From assembly GCA_016617855.1 (NCBI GenBank), contig JAECUM010006764.1, positions 1 to 64,000 on the forward strand: a stretch of DNA of 64,000 nt, in the 5' to 3' direction. The notes beneath the pieces are model-generated. The model worked only from the letters and a program-made list of their open reading frames with translations, ran no database searches and was not told the origin of the DNA. Positions 10,840 to 22,115 of the stretch are shown piece after piece. Source of the stretch: Megalonaias nervosa (lineage: Eukaryota; Mollusca; Bivalvia; Unionida; Unionidae). The number at the start of each line of letters is the position of its first letter. Position 1 is the first letter of the stretch. A program made the translations under genes and the position numbers.

Positions 10840-11760
10840 TGTGTAGGTTGGGGGTGGGCAGCGGGTCGAATGAGCGCTATTCCACTGTGTAGGTGGGGTG
10901 GGTGGATTGGGGGTGCTCACCAGTTATTATGTACTTTTGAGAGAGTGACGTGTCTAAGGTGAAGTTGTATGCATTTAAAACATGCACAGTGGAGAGAATG
11001 TTGGCATACCTCTATGCTACTTTGATGTAATGTGGCTAACATTTCTTTGGATATTGTACATTTGGAAATTGTAGATGATCTTAGCACACTGCTAATTAAA
11101 ATGAATGCTCCTTTGTGCTCCAAAAGCAGCCTGTATTTGTCTAATGTACACTATGTTAGCAGCTGTTAAAATAGGTAAAATGAATTTTGCCAGATTAGAC
11201 AATACCAGCTTTTGAAAGTGCAATGAATGAACTACCAAATATATAAAATGTGGAAAATCTTATCGGCTCTTTTTTACAATTTACCTCTGAAGTTCAGAAA
11301 GTGAAAATAACCAAGTGGAGCTAGCACATTTTTGAAAGGTGCACATCTGGAATAAGGCCAAGCTGTATACTCTACAACCCATATTACATCCATCAGTGAT
11401 ACACCAAAATAAAGGGAATTAAAGGTTCTTTGAACAATACCTAAGATATACAAGGTCTTTTTCAAATAGCCAGTATAACCAGTGAGGAAACCCGGGGAAA
11501 TTCGTTTTCCTTAAAATTTTAACCCTATACAAGATAGAAAACTGTAGAGCGCCATCATGTTGGGTCGAATGAGCGTTAATCCAACTGTGTAGGTGGGGTG
11601 TGTGGGTAGAGGGTTGAATCAGCATTATTCCACTGCGTAGGTGGGTGTGGGTAGCGGGTAAAATGAGCGTTACTCCACTGTGTAGGTGGGGATGGGTAGT
11701 GGGTCTAATGAGCGTTACTCCCATTTGTAGATGGGGGTGGGTGGTTGGTAACAGACTTTC
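10840..11760. repeat. Minisatellite blocks flanking ~600 bp of unique sequence
   Basis: Units of about 45-50 bases around 'GCGTTACTCCACTGTGTAGG' occur at 10,840-10,920 and again, four to five times, at 11,560-11,750. The stretch between holds no recognised gene. The 114-residue minus frame with THPHL repeats is a translation of the array. Confidence 0.75.
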
Positions 11761-11807
11761 CAAAAAAGTCTTAACAATTTATTTTGGTAGGCACTGACAT
11801 TATATAT

Positions 11808-11814
11808 GTGCATA

Positions 11815-11894
<80 letters not shown>

Positions 11895-12096
11895 AATATT
11901 CCCTGAAATAAAAGGATTCTTTTTTTTCTACCACAACAATATCGTATTACTATTTTTTAAGATAAAACAAGCATATTTTTTCTATTTAAGAATTTATTAC
12001 ATTCTTTCAAGCAACAGCTAGCTTTTTTATGTCAGTTTCTTGAGAATGATGACAGCATATTTGAAATTGCATATTTTCTGCCACTACTCACAGTCC

Positions 12097-12137
<41 letters not shown>
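11808..12137. repeat. (TA)n and (ATA)n microsatellites
   Basis: A TA array of about 80 bases at 11,811-11,892 and an ATA array at 12,099-12,137. Confidence 0.95.
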
Positions 12138-12138
<1 letters not shown>

Positions 12139-12139
12139 T

Positions 12140-13060
12140 ACGTTTTTAGAGGAGACTCGGCGGTTGAGTTGAACATACTGTTCCAGTAGAAGTTACATAT
12201 TTTAGTTAAATAATATAAGCATATCTAAATACAATTAATTTATCAACATGAGGACCGTCAAATACTTGACTCAAGTCCGCCATGAATGCTAAATCATGAT
12301 AAACCAGAGGGGCCATATGTAGTGCTATCAAATAATTATCTTGCCTTCCACTGCCAAATGAAGTATATGACTTTAACTACGTTTATACTGATTCCATTTA
12401 TATATTAAAATTATATGATTTATACTGTAAAAAAAAACGTTATATATGATTGTTTTTGTTACCTTCATTTTCCCTCTCGGTCCTTGACACGTGAGAAATT
12501 GTTGTTTTTTTTTTTAGTGCCCTGACAGTGTCCGTATCTTGCATGTGAAATGTCATGTGGTAACTAGTACAGTCTTATCGGATGAAACCCTATCACGCAA
12601 GCTATACCTGTAAGACATTCTATCCAATTACGTGTGATAGATGGGAAAAAAATTGGATGCATACATGACTGTGTATAAGCCATTTGTATTATGTCCAACA
12701 ATAAATGCCGAGGTAATATACACAACCTTTTATTGCATGGATACGACAACATTATAGTAAGAATAGACATCGAACTTCTAGCAAACTTGATCAACTTTAC
12801 ACAAACCTTCCCGAGAATTGATATGACAACATTCTAGTAAAAATCAAAACATGTTATTTCTAGAGATTATAACCGTCCTAATATCAAACAGCTCGTGTAT
12901 AGATATAACAATACTAAATAAAAATCCAAACTTTGTAGCCAACATTATATTTGAAAACTGATCCATTCATCTGGACAAACACTAAAATGAATAGCATGAC
13001 CTAATACTACTTTTAAAGCTTATTGATAGCTGCTATCCACAAGAATAAATTCTTAAAACT
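12140..13060. other. No gene seen
   Basis: AT-rich; a frame at 12,564-12,794 (-) has no recognisable features. Confidence 0.5.
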
Positions 13061-13062
13061 CA

Positions 13063-13090
13063 CCCACCCACCCACACCCACACCCACACC

Positions 13091-13172
<82 letters not shown>
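13063..13172. repeat. (CCCACA)n(TA)n microsatellite
   Basis: CCCACA units run into about 80 bases of TA. Confidence 0.95.
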
Positions 13173-13173
<1 letters not shown>

Positions 13174-13174
13174 G

Positions 13175-13930
13175 CTGGACAGCTTTAGCTTGATTACTCT
13201 AATGTTGCACTCTTATACGGGTGAACTGGTGTAAAAATAGAAGTCACATATTATTTTTTTGTTATTAGTTATGTTGTTTCCATAGCCGAGTGAGAGGGTA
13301 GTAAAAGAAAAGTACGCTCTTGCAATCGGTAAATATTTCTATTTACCATCCGCAGGTAATTTGAATTAGAAACATTAAAAAAATAATTTCTTCATAATAT
13401 CGACCATACATGTAATAATACTAGGATATTCAGGGGGGAGACAAACTCTAATCCAGAGGAAGTTGACTTTTCGAAAAACTATTGTATGCAGGTTTATTTC
13501 CTTTTTCTTACCTTCTAACTAGTATTTTAGATCGATTATGTTTGTTGAAAAATTTCACTGATGCAATAATTATTCGGATGCTTACAAGTGTGAAGAATGT
13601 ACGAAAACCAGCAGAAGTCTGAACCATAATTACACACAAAGGAGGACTCTAAAATGGATAAACTTTGAACAAAACTAAGTTTGTATATATGTTGTCGTAA
13701 ATTGCTATTCCCCTCTGTCCTGCCCCTGCCCCTCGCTTCTTCCTCTTCTTAACACCGATTTCACTGCTATTTTAATAAAATATATTACATTTTTTGTAAC
13801 CTCAGTACCGCGACCATTTTCTACAAATGAAAACAAACTTGAACGCAACATGTCGATACGTTAGGGCAAACACTTAGTCACGTTATATATTAATGTTTCA
13901 TGATTATGTTACAATCGAACGTTACAGTGG
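13175..13930. other. No gene seen
   Basis: Unique AT-rich sequence without a supportable feature. Confidence 0.5.
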
Positions 13931-13932
13931 AC

Positions 13933-14146
13933 TAAGTGGTTCGAACCCCGGCCGAGTCATACCAGAGACTTATAAAAATGGTACTTACAGCTGCCTCGTT
14001 TAGCGCTCAGCATTATGAGGTTAGTGTTAGGACTGGTCGGCCTTGTGTCATGATAATGTGGCTGGGGAGACATGATGATACATATCTGCTGCATGATGCT
14101 CCAGTGCTACATTACTATAACCTGTCACACTGCAGACATGCATAAG
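13933..14146 (+). repeat. tRNA-derived SINE, truncated at both ends
   Basis: Starts at AGTGGTTCGAACCCCGGCC, having lost most of the head between A and B box, and stops inside the body near CTGCAGACAT. It abuts the protease remnant of element A, so the SINE either interrupted the protease gene or marks a deletion boundary. Confidence 0.8.
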
Positions 14147-14385
14147 TCTATACGAGTCAAAATACAAACGATATTGAGGTGGCATCACGTATGCAACCCA
14201 GCGAGTGCCACTGTTGTCAAATCCGGTTGCCATTACCGGTTTCACATGTGTGGTATCATCGATGCAAGTTCATTTCGCATAAGGACTCCGCGAAAATGTT
14301 TCACTGGTCTTGCCATCGATAGCAATTCAAAGTTGGTGAATGGGCTCGTGGCTTCTGCATGCGGGTAATTGAAGACCTCTTTCCG
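14147..14385 (-). pseudogene. Adenain-like cysteine protease remnant (element A)
   Basis: Two frames carry matching pieces. One contains FTNFELLSMARPVKHFRGV, the typical N-terminal segment of the proteases encoded by Polinton-like elements; the other contains GTRWVAYV and YFDSYR, corresponding to the catalytic His segment and the FDSYG segment of the Ulp1/adenain fold. The usual catalytic His is replaced by Arg in GTRWVAY. The catalytic Cys region is missing because a SINE begins right after FDSYR. In viruses of this group the protease processes capsid proteins. Clearly dead. Confidence 0.65.
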
Positions 14386-14439
14386 ACTGTGTTCGTAGAC
14401 AGGTTCCTGGTAGTCAAAGGCCTCCTTCTTTTTAATGCG

Positions 14440-14663
14440 ACCGCCAACCTCCTTTTTCAGCGCCATCCTAGATGCAGTTCAGAAAGCTCCTAACGCAGCA
14501 GCTTTTGTAACCGCTGGAGTTGCTGCTGTCAATAACGCTGCAAGGAATGGAAATATTCCACTGGTCTTTGTTTATGTTCTTGTGTGATCCCACAGTGGTT
14601 TTAATCGCGTTTTTTAGCAAGTTGATTCTCATTAAGGCCAACCTTCACTTCTTGATAGGACAT
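14440..14663 (-). pseudogene. Basic core-like protein remnant (element A)
   Basis: Starts at an ATG (14,663) with MSYQEVKVGLNENQ, matching the start of the homologues at 21,540 and 63,634. It ends in an Ala-rich, membrane- or core-like segment, LLTAATPAVTKAAALGAF, then a stop, TASRMALKK. The middle is shortened relative to element B. Polinton-like elements commonly encode such a small basic protein with a hydrophobic Ala/Gly C-terminus, thought to be a virion core or membrane-active protein similar in position to adenovirus pX/pVI. Function here is inferred. Confidence 0.5.
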
Positions 14664-14669
14664 AATTTA

Positions 14670-15540
14670 ACCATATAACAGATTTAATTATAACTTTTAT
14701 GTATTTTCCAAAGGTGCATCGATTTCCCCTCATTCAGCCACCAGAACCCAACAACAACAGAATGTTGTCAGAAAGCATCACAGCATAACATCTGTAATTA
14801 GCTGCACCTACCCGTTCATGAAACTACATTTCGACAACTGATTGTCTGTACAACTATAGGTGTTCCCAAGAAAGGTAATAGGTATCAAGAAGTCATGTGT
14901 GAAATATGCAAATCAGTGTCAATGTTATTATGTCGGTCTATATACAACCATAGACTGTGATATGCACGTGCAGTAAGATTGGTTTTAAATTTAAGTCGAG
15001 TTTGTTCAGAATGTTCTTGGTGACGGTTTACCCGCAATGAAGCGAATGTCACTTCTAACTCGTCAAGTAACACTTGTCAATGATTTTGTTGATTAGAATG
15101 TTGTTATTTGCCAAGTAAATTGTATTACAATTCCATCTGGTGGGTGGGTGTGTCTGTGGTATATGCGGGAAACGACAGCATCGAAGCGGTTCCAGATGGC
15201 AGATACGATAACAGTTGTGATTCTGCAGAAAGTGAAGGGGAGAACACAGACATCCACACTCTTAATATATTTCTAAAACAACTATACCATCATCAGCAGC
15301 TGCACCAAAATTGCTCTTACAGGTTAAGTGGACTGTATATTGTGCCCCGCCTCCGAAAAATGTCTTGCAAACATCTCTACAAAACCCAAATATGTGACTG
15401 CGAGGAATTGCGCGTAATGAACCTCCACAAAGTTTTCCGTTGCGCTGAGAAAATTCACCATTAAAAGTGCCGTTAGGGCCAATAACTATGGCTTATACAT
15501 CTGCATCATTAGTAGTGTTAATGTGTAGTTTAGGTGGCCC
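14670..15540. other. Eroded part of element A, no gene recognised
   Basis: Lies between the capsid N-terminus and the core-like protein, where the C-terminal half of the capsid protein would be expected. No capsid motif was found. The plus frame at 15,108-15,464 has no domain I recognise and runs against the direction of the element. Confidence 0.4.
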
Positions 15541-15541
15541 A

Positions 15542-15991
15542 ATTAAATACGGTTGAGAATTCTAATTATCAGATGGATCAGTAACAAACATCATAGCTGG
15601 ACCAGCTGATCTCACGGAATCATCTGTATTTGGCAAGTCCAATAATCGTCGTAGCAACATCAACGTTGTCCAGAATTGATACCATTTCCTTTCCATCGAT
15701 GGAATAACGTACACTGCTGAAAAACGACATGATTCCGTTATTATCAAATCCAATTGTGCTGTTAGCCGGATAACCGGTACCATCTGCCTGTACAAGTTTT
15801 CCATCAATATATAAGAATACCTTACATTGAGGGAAGAACGTAGAGATGTCCTGCACTTGTAATTCTATTTTAAATTGATTGGGGTCTCTGGCCGGGTATG
15901 AATAATACTGAAAATCTCTTTTACTCCGATCCACTACCACAGGCTCGCCCTGGTCAATAGCAGGATCAGATATATCTTTTAACTGAGCCAT
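15542..15991 (-). pseudogene. Major capsid protein N-terminal part (element A)
   Basis: From an ATG at 15,991 the frame runs 123 residues with RDFQYYSYPARDPNQFK, then a segment ending VATTIIGLAKYR, and continues after a frameshift with DDSVRSAGPAMMFVTDP. Matching segments occur in element C at 60,560-61,000 (YYSYP..., NVDFATTIIGVSRY, VRSAGATMM) and at 63,050-63,220 (RDYQYYSYDAP). Position between the GDVV and core genes, and the pairing with a C-terminal segment in B and C, suggest the double jelly-roll major capsid protein of a Polinton-like virus. The capsid identity is inferred from synteny and length; the homology between copies is directly visible. Confidence 0.6.
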
Positions 15992-16219
15992 GGTGCAACT
16001 TTAGTTTAAATATATACAGTATTGATCTTGTCTAACACCTGTGCTAGACGTCTTTGGTGGCTTTACTACTCACATCCTCAACCGTAATTCACTTCCCTTT
16101 GCCAGATTTGCAATAACGGAATCTTACAATAGCTGTCGATGGAAGTGTAGCTAAAATCTTTGGTGCTCGAGTCACTAACCGCCGTAGTCAATCTCGAAGA
16201 GACCGTGCCGCCTGTGATC

Positions 16220-16450
16220 TCAGTTGTTCATCCGATCCTCACAAACAATGCTAATTTTATCAACGGCTGCCACTGTAACTTGTTTAGCAATAGGTGCAGA
16301 GCGCGATGCCAGAATCCCTAGAAACTGTGGTGCGCCTGTAAACAATCCCCTAACAACGTCACCAAGGCCAGTTCCGTAATATGTCGCGTAAATGAGTTTT
16401 TGCGCGTTAACCATGCGCACGGGTCCTTCCTGCCCACGTACGACTGTCAT
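16220..16450 (-). pseudogene. Small conserved 'GDVV' protein (element A)
   Basis: A 76-residue frame starting at an ATG, MTVVRGQEGPVRMVN, with GTGLGDVVRGLFTGA and APIAKQVT. Element C has the same gene at 62,536-62,774 with GDGIGDVVQCLFRTV and IPIAKQL. In both it stands immediately upstream of the major capsid gene. A Gly-rich hydrophobic helix followed by a basic C-terminus fits a small virion or membrane-interacting protein. I do not recognise a named family, and the N-terminus may be extended by an in-frame shift. Confidence 0.5.
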
Positions 16451-16802
16451 TATATTAAATGTCAGGTCGATATCTAATCTACAGTTGTATCGTCAATGTT
16501 TCAGCCGCGTTGACCAATAACGTGCTCATCTTGACTTCCATTAAAAAACGAATATGTATCAGTTACTTATTTTGACGCAATCAATATCAAATCAATTTGT
16601 GCCACGGTAGGTGAAATCCAAATAAAATGTACCTCTGAGCAGTCTGTGTGACTGTAAAATATATTTTACTTTTTTCGGCCTTCTATAACATTACTAATCA
16701 GTTCCTGCTATAAACAAGCGGCCTCACGGCGTCGGTTCTCATACCCTTCTATGACATCACTGGCAGACATTTTATATGAATATATTTGATTGTTAAACTG
16801 AC

Positions 16803-18682
16803 GTGTCGAAAACCGCACAGTATTACCAATGCAAAGTTCCGCTCAAATCAATAGTGAGAAAACTATACGGATCCTTTGTGATTCACGCAATCATTTCACG
16901 AAATTCATCCCTAAACGTCAGGTATTTTCCTGTGTTGTTTGTGATCATGCTTATCGGTGAGTTTGATGCCGTGGTTACTGTTTGCATTATTAAGGGGCCA
17001 TCATGCCCACGCAAGTTATGATGCACTACAGTGATTTTTGTTTTGTCTGTGTAAAATCTCAGGTGTAGATTGCATGGGTTGTGTGCGGCTCCTCTGTGTG
17101 CATCAGTGACGTGACAGTGATCACGAACTTTGGAATCGTGGGAGAGCAAAGCAATCCCGCTGAATTCTCCTTCACAGATTCAGCAATAACTGCTATGTAA
17201 CAAAATCCGCGTGGTGGTTGTTTAGTGACTTGTATTGCTTGGTTGTATCTTTGGAAGTAGAGCTTTCTAATGGAATGTTGAGACATTCAAAGTCCGCTTA
17301 CGTGTTATAAGGAACGTTCATATTCCGTTTCACCTGAATGAAATATGAGAATGTTTTATCCGGTTCTGCATTATTGACAGCTGCGACTTTTCACTAATCC
17401 CACCAATGTAAACGTCATGGTCGGTGTGCAGTTTTGGGGTATTAAATACATGCATGCAACGCGTGCATATACATTTCTTAAACATATGCGAGCTGTGTAG
17501 GTTCAGCAACAGAGCCAGATTCTTTATCCATAAGTAGGTATGGTATCGACTCTGATTATTTTATTTCGTCGAGCAGCAACAAGTCAATCTGGATTCGTAC
17601 ATATTGTCCATGAAGGGATAGTGCATATGGATTAAAGCCTTTATCGTAAGTAAACGCATTAAACAACAATACCAGGGTTGGGTATTTCAAATTTGTTCAG
17701 TGTGGATTTGGTAACCTGCAAAGGAAATTCGATATTACCAACGTTGAGTTCACCCTGATGGTACCCGTATTATTCGAGAGAGGTCTTTATTGTCACTTGC
17801 TGAAACTGTTGCTGAGAAAATTGCCTTTCAAAAAGCTGTTGTAGAAATTCTTTACGTTTACCACTAACCTTGGCGAGACCCACTCTAGTGTTAGCATGTA
17901 ACTGGATCCACGAAACGGTTTCATGATGAGATATGTACCTCGACCTAGACACATCTATCTATAGTCCATTCCGATCGTGAAGCTGGTGTTTTTGCTTCAA
18001 TGCCCGTATAACCTTTCCAATGCCCTGTCAATTTCGTCATTGACGGTATTGGTGTCGCTACTGTTCAGGATTGCTCGTACACCGCTGTGAATGCACGGTG
18101 TTGTCATTTTAAACTCATCCTTGTCAGGACTAAGTGGCATAAGCAGATGCAAATTAAGGACAGTATCTGCTTTAACTCCAGAGCGGCCAAAGTTTGTACG
18201 ACCAATGTGGTTTCAGGAATCATATTTGTTAACAGTTGTCGAGCATCTTTGTCAGGTTTTAATGTGGGTGTGTTAACTGTCACGTGATCTTCTAACTCAT
18301 CTGTACGCGTATGAAATATAAATTCTGGTACTTATGACTGATGTGTTCGGTCAGGAACATACTCAGCATGGCTTTATGTTTATCCTTTACACGTTGACGG
18401 TGTTTTTAATCCTCAATACGGCGACGGTTTTATTCAAATTTGGCTAATATCTTATGTATGTCAGCTTTTCTTGCGCCTCTTGGTATTTGTATATTCACGT
18501 GCAAATTGGTTTAGTTGTTGCAACAATGATTTTACATTAATAACCGGTGTTAGATTAGTGTCTGGTGGTGGATTCAGTGCAGGTTTGGGTCTCAATAGTT
18601 TAAGTATGTCGGATTTTCGCATACGACTTGGTGTGTGTATTTCATGCTGTTGGCAACATTCACTTATTGAGAAATCCGTCAA
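16803..18682 (-). pseudogene. DNA polymerase B, N-terminal and exonuclease part (element A)
   Basis: Pieces in successive frames on the minus strand. 18,682-18,461: an N-terminal segment with CCQQHEIHTPSRMRKSDIL, SAP-like. 17,952-17,770: a Gln-rich stretch. About 17,490-17,410: CTRCMHVFNTPKL...H, a zinc-finger-like motif. About 17,300-17,260: ADFECLNIPLE, fitting exonuclease motif I (DxE). 17,149-16,883: VRDHCHVT...RGAAHNPCNL, an endonuclease VII-like zinc motif found in Maverick polymerases, then HHNLRGHDGPLIMQ, fitting exonuclease motif II (N-x3-D). The polymerase palm is absent; the GDVV gene follows about 350 bases on. In the family the protein replicates linear element DNA by protein priming. 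Confidence 0.65.
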
Positions 18683-18720
18683 TAACTTGTTTAGAGTTTA
18701 CATTTTACAAGGATCAGAAA

Positions 18721-19080
18721 CTGCAATTGTTTTGACCCCCAGCTATCATTTATTTCTGTATCTGTCTGTGCAAAAACAGGTATTTGTTGAATCACGAGTG
18801 TTCGTGCAGTCACATGTGTTTGTGGTTTACGTGCCTTTTAATATTCACAAACAGATCTACATGACCGGCAACGTGTTGATTACGTGATTTGACTACGATG
18901 TCGCATTTAAGACATGGACATCTATCTATATATCTATCTATCTATCTATCTATCTGTCTATCTATCTATTATCTATCTATCTCACTGTCTCTGTTTTTCC
19001 CTGTTTTATCATGTTACGAGCTTCCAGTGTTATTTTGTACAAACGCCCATGGTGTCCAACAACAAAAAACAACAAAATTG
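18721..19080. repeat. (TATC)n array and flanks inside element A
   Basis: A TATC array at 18,921-18,985 splits the upstream genes of element A from the polymerase remnant. Plus frames across it are repeat translations. Confidence 0.85.
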
Positions 19081-19103
19081 TAAATCAGCCCTGATCAAAT
19101 AAT

Positions 19104-19315
19104 TTAATATGCCAGTTTCAAGGTTCTCATAGCAAAATACCTTTCAATCCCCCCCCCCATGCCTTTAAAAAGGAAGTCCACGTAAATAACCTCAAATGAC
19201 CCGTCACTGAGTACAATGCCAACAACATACACTTTGTCAGGCTGTCGGACGTACCCAATAATGTGAATTTCGTTTAAAAAATCAACATTTGGTTGGATTA
19301 TGTTCTCAAATAGCC
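19104..19315 (-). CDS. Unknown protein of element A
   Basis: An uninterrupted minus-strand stretch reads PNVDFLNEIHIIGYVRQPDK, then VYVVGIVLSDGSFEVIYVDF and ends ERYFAMRTLKLAY before a stop. It contains a run of nine C that encodes three Gly and may hide a length error. No start codon is visible at the 5' side. Composition looks like real beta-strand protein. I do not recognise the family. It sits between the coiled-coil gene and the polymerase of element A, in the same direction. Confidence 0.4.
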
Positions 19316-19429
19316 ATTATTAATTTCCTCGTATGCTCGCGCTTTTCCGCTTCTACATTTTTGCAAAATAGATAGGATTTCTTTCCTATAAAATACCCCC
19401 ACCCCGCCAACAACAACATCTGTTTAATT

Positions 19430-19930
19430 GGCCTATTCTTGGATGTCTTCATCATTATAGCTAAAACACTGGCTAAACTAGTCAAAAGTTTCAGACGCTT
19501 CAGGCGTAATGAGCGATTTAGTGAGAGACTCAACTTTGTCTTGCACCATATTATAAAATTTTATTTCTATTTCATTTCCTCATATGCTTGGCCTAATTTA
19601 GTCCGTTCCATTTCTAACGTCACTCCCAAGTTAGTAAATTGATCAGCATGTTCCGTTTTATGTCTTTGAAAGTGCATATAACATCTTTTGAGCTTATTTG
19701 ATAGGTCGATATTAGGTTTAAACAACACAGCGATAGGAAATTGTCTGCTACAGACTTTATATCCCAGTCTTTTGGTAGTATAATATCGTTCTCAGAGACT
19801 GCAATAAACTCCCTCAGAATATTTTTGGCGTGAATCGGACATTTTGGACATTCTATGTCACATTAAGTTTTTAATTTAATATAAAATTTGTCCATCCGAG
19901 CTTTGCTTTGAATTATTTCTTTGAAATGTT
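19430..19930 (-). pseudogene. Cys-containing coiled-coil protein remnant (element A)
   Basis: Three frames in succession, minus strand. The first contains CDIECPKCPIHAKNILREF and ENDIILPKDWDIKSVADNF; the second ADQFTNLGVTLEMERTKLG; the third FYNMVQDKVESLTKSLITP. The CxxCxxH group suggests metal binding, and the later heptad-like pattern a coiled coil. Two frameshifts and stops break it. Function unknown; its position upstream of the polymerase suggests an early gene. Confidence 0.4.
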
Positions 19931-19931
19931 G

Positions 19932-21066
19932 GCACGCGACTAATTGCAAGCATCTGAGGTTTTTACAGTTACTTAATGTGTGTAGGCCAAATCAGTTTCA
20001 GATGCAATTCAACGATTATGCGTGCCAGGTATCCAGTACAGGAATCGACCTTACAATCATCAAATTTGACTTTCATGTGCACCATTTAAAGTCTATATTG
20101 TCCTTATTTATCAAGAAAAGTTTTATCCTAAGCTTAGATTTGAGCTAGTGATCTTATGTCTGACAGAACATGCTCAGAGTGTAAATGAAAACGACCTGTG
20201 TAGAGTCAAGAAAACGTTTGGAAAAACACGCGATCGCTATGAGATAATATAAAAAGGCTAGCCTGACTGATTTTCCTGCCGATATGATTATATTTAAGTA
20301 TAATACACAATAAGTGTGTGCAATACACGTTACAAGTTCTTCGAGAAAGTTGGGCTATTCATTCAGAATGTTGATGCTGTGAAATGCGTTCCATTACCAT
20401 ATAAGTAAAACGGCTTGGTCGCATACGTAAAACTTTCTCTGCGTATTACTAACAACTTCACCATTGTGAACACAAGCAATCATTGATATTATTCTTGTGT
20501 TTGTTCCCTCATATTCAGCAACAAATATCCATGTTCAATCTTTTATGCAGATAAATGATTTATATGGTATCCATTGTGTAAAATGTCTAGAGTATACACA
20601 GCAATTGTATTAAATGTATGTTTCCCTAAAAAACAAATATCAGAATACAAAGATGAATTTAATAATATTAATTTTTTGAAAATTTATTATCAGCTTGATC
20701 ATGAACCATCTTTTGAACGATGACAAAAAAGTGTCACACAAAAGTGTACAGAAGCAACCATTTCGTACAGATATATGGACGACATTTGTAAAACTATGTC
20801 ATGATGTAATGAACACCACAGAGTATTCATTTCAGTTTTAGCATTTCAAGTTTTCTTTTTTGTTGAACATTTCTGTTGTTATTGTGCCTACAAGGCCGTT
20901 GTGTCTCAGTTTTGATTCCGCCACTTCAACTACCTTTCTGCCACCAACCTCCTAACTGTATGTACCTCCACTGCTGCTTCTTTCAGCTCATTCCACAGTC
21001 TTTCAACATCATCTCTTGCCTAGCCCTAGCCACCCTAAACTAATATGTTACTAACGATAGAACGAT
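19932..21066. other. No clear gene; eroded sequence between elements A and B
   Basis: About 20,000-20,150 may still be the eroded upstream end of element A (minus strand). The rest is AT-rich with no supportable frame. Confidence 0.4.
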
Positions 21067-21068
21067 TC

Positions 21069-21282
21069 TATGTATGTATGTATGTATGTATGTATGTTAT
21101 GTATGTATGTATGTATGTATGTATGTATGTATGTATGTATGTGTGTGTATGTATCTATGTATGTATATATATATGTATGTATGTATGTATGTTTATATGG
21201 ATGGTTGGATGGATGGATCGATCGATCGATCGAGGGATGGATGGATGCATGCATGCATGTATGTACGTACGTACGTACGTAT
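21069..21282. repeat. Compound tetranucleotide array
   Basis: (TATG)n passes into (GATG)n, (GATC)n, (CATG)n and (GTAC)n. All frames on both strands are open through it because the unit length is not divisible by three, which explains the many overlapping open frames. It lies right at the start of element B. Confidence 0.95.
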
Positions 21283-21311
21283 GGGGTATCAAAATGTTGA
21301 TTCGGGTTTGC

Positions 21312-21535
21312 AGATATCGGGATTTCACAACATTATATCCGATCTATTATTTCTCACTGGATTTGTTCAGATTATAATCAGTCGCTGACATACATTTTCG
21401 AGCTCGTGTAGCACGACCACCAGCTGCTCATGGTATTTACTTAGCAATGGTTATAATATTATCAGACAAAACCATGTAGCTCGAAGGCGCTAGAGGACCA
21501 ATGAGCGTCGTTGATGCACCTGTAGAAAACATGTA
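21312..21535 (+). pseudogene. Major capsid protein C-terminal part (element B)
   Basis: Contains RYRDFTTLYPIYYFSLDL, a stop, then ADIHFRARVARPPAA and VIILSDKTM. Element C has the same segment at 63,274-63,480 (RDFIKLYPIYYFSLKP, VILSDKTMQHE). The C-terminus of the capsid is directly followed, within a few bases, by the ATG of the core-like gene in both elements. Two in-frame stops. Confidence 0.6.
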
Positions 21536-21539
21536 TAAA

Positions 21540-21894
21540 ATGTCATATCAATAGGGCAATGTTACCCTGACACCTGGTCATATTGAAAAATTACAATCGG
21601 CATCAAAAAAGAATTGTAGAACTACAGTATTACTGAAATTAACGGCGTTGCAAGGCCCAAAAAAGTTGACGCTGACTGAACGTCAGATGAAACACTTTAA
21701 TGACGCCAAGAAATCAGAGATTGGCATTAGACTTGATTCTTGTTCGAGGGCGATCAATGATACAATAACGAATGTTGGTATATTCCCACTTCTTCATCTT
21801 TACCAGCATTGATTGCCGCTGCAGCTTCAGCTGTTGCAAAAGCAGCTGCGCTCGCGTTCGTTGGAACCGTTGCCGGCATGGCATTGCAAAAGTA
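21540..21894 (+). pseudogene. Basic core-like protein (element B)
   Basis: ATG at 21,540 opens MSYQ, a stop, then GNVTLTPGHIEKLQSASKK, LTLTERQMKHFNDAKKSE and IGIRLDSCSRAINDTITN. After a frameshift it ends with an Ala-rich segment (SSLPALIAAAASAVAKAAAL) and a stop at AGMALQK. This is the longest copy of the family in the window, about 115 residues. The Lys-rich repeats with a hydrophobic tail fit the small core/pX-like proteins of Polinton-like elements. Broken by one stop and one frameshift. Confidence 0.55.
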
Positions 21895-22115
21895 ACGGAT
21901 TGCTAGTATTCTTAATATTATAACGAAAAAACTAACAACGTGCACGAGTAAGAAATTGAGACGAATGCACATGCAGCCATATTGTCCATAATATCACCTG
22001 GACTGAACGACGGTGATATATCAAATTTAAATTCGCTGCAGTCAGTGATATTTATCATGGCGCGTGTAAGTCGTTGACGAGGGTAATATCGACGATGAAA
22101 CAGTCGTCACATTTA

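Larger units (their letters stand above)
14147..19930 (-). mobile_element. Element A: decayed Polinton-like virus remnant
   Basis: All coding traces are on the minus strand. In transcription order: a Cys-containing coiled-coil protein, an unknown protein, DNA polymerase B N-terminal half, the small GDVV protein, the major capsid N-terminal half, a basic core-like protein, and an adenain-like protease. Every gene is broken by frameshifts, stops or deletions. The GDVV-capsid-core order recurs in element C, and capsid-core in element B, so the three are copies or relatives of one lineage distinct from the Polinton at 31-46.6 kb. No terminal repeats were recognised. Confidence 0.7.

Noticed and set aside
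15108..15464. 118-residue plus frame as a host gene
   Set aside because: No domain, no splice sites noticed, and it runs opposite to element A within its expected capsid region.
16883..17149. Stand-alone HNH or endonuclease VII homing endonuclease
   Set aside because: The RGAAHNPCN motif lies between polymerase exonuclease motifs I and II in the expected order, so it is better read as part of the Maverick-type polymerase.
21045..21388. Several overlapping frames of 67-110 residues
   Set aside because: All are forced open by the tetranucleotide array.
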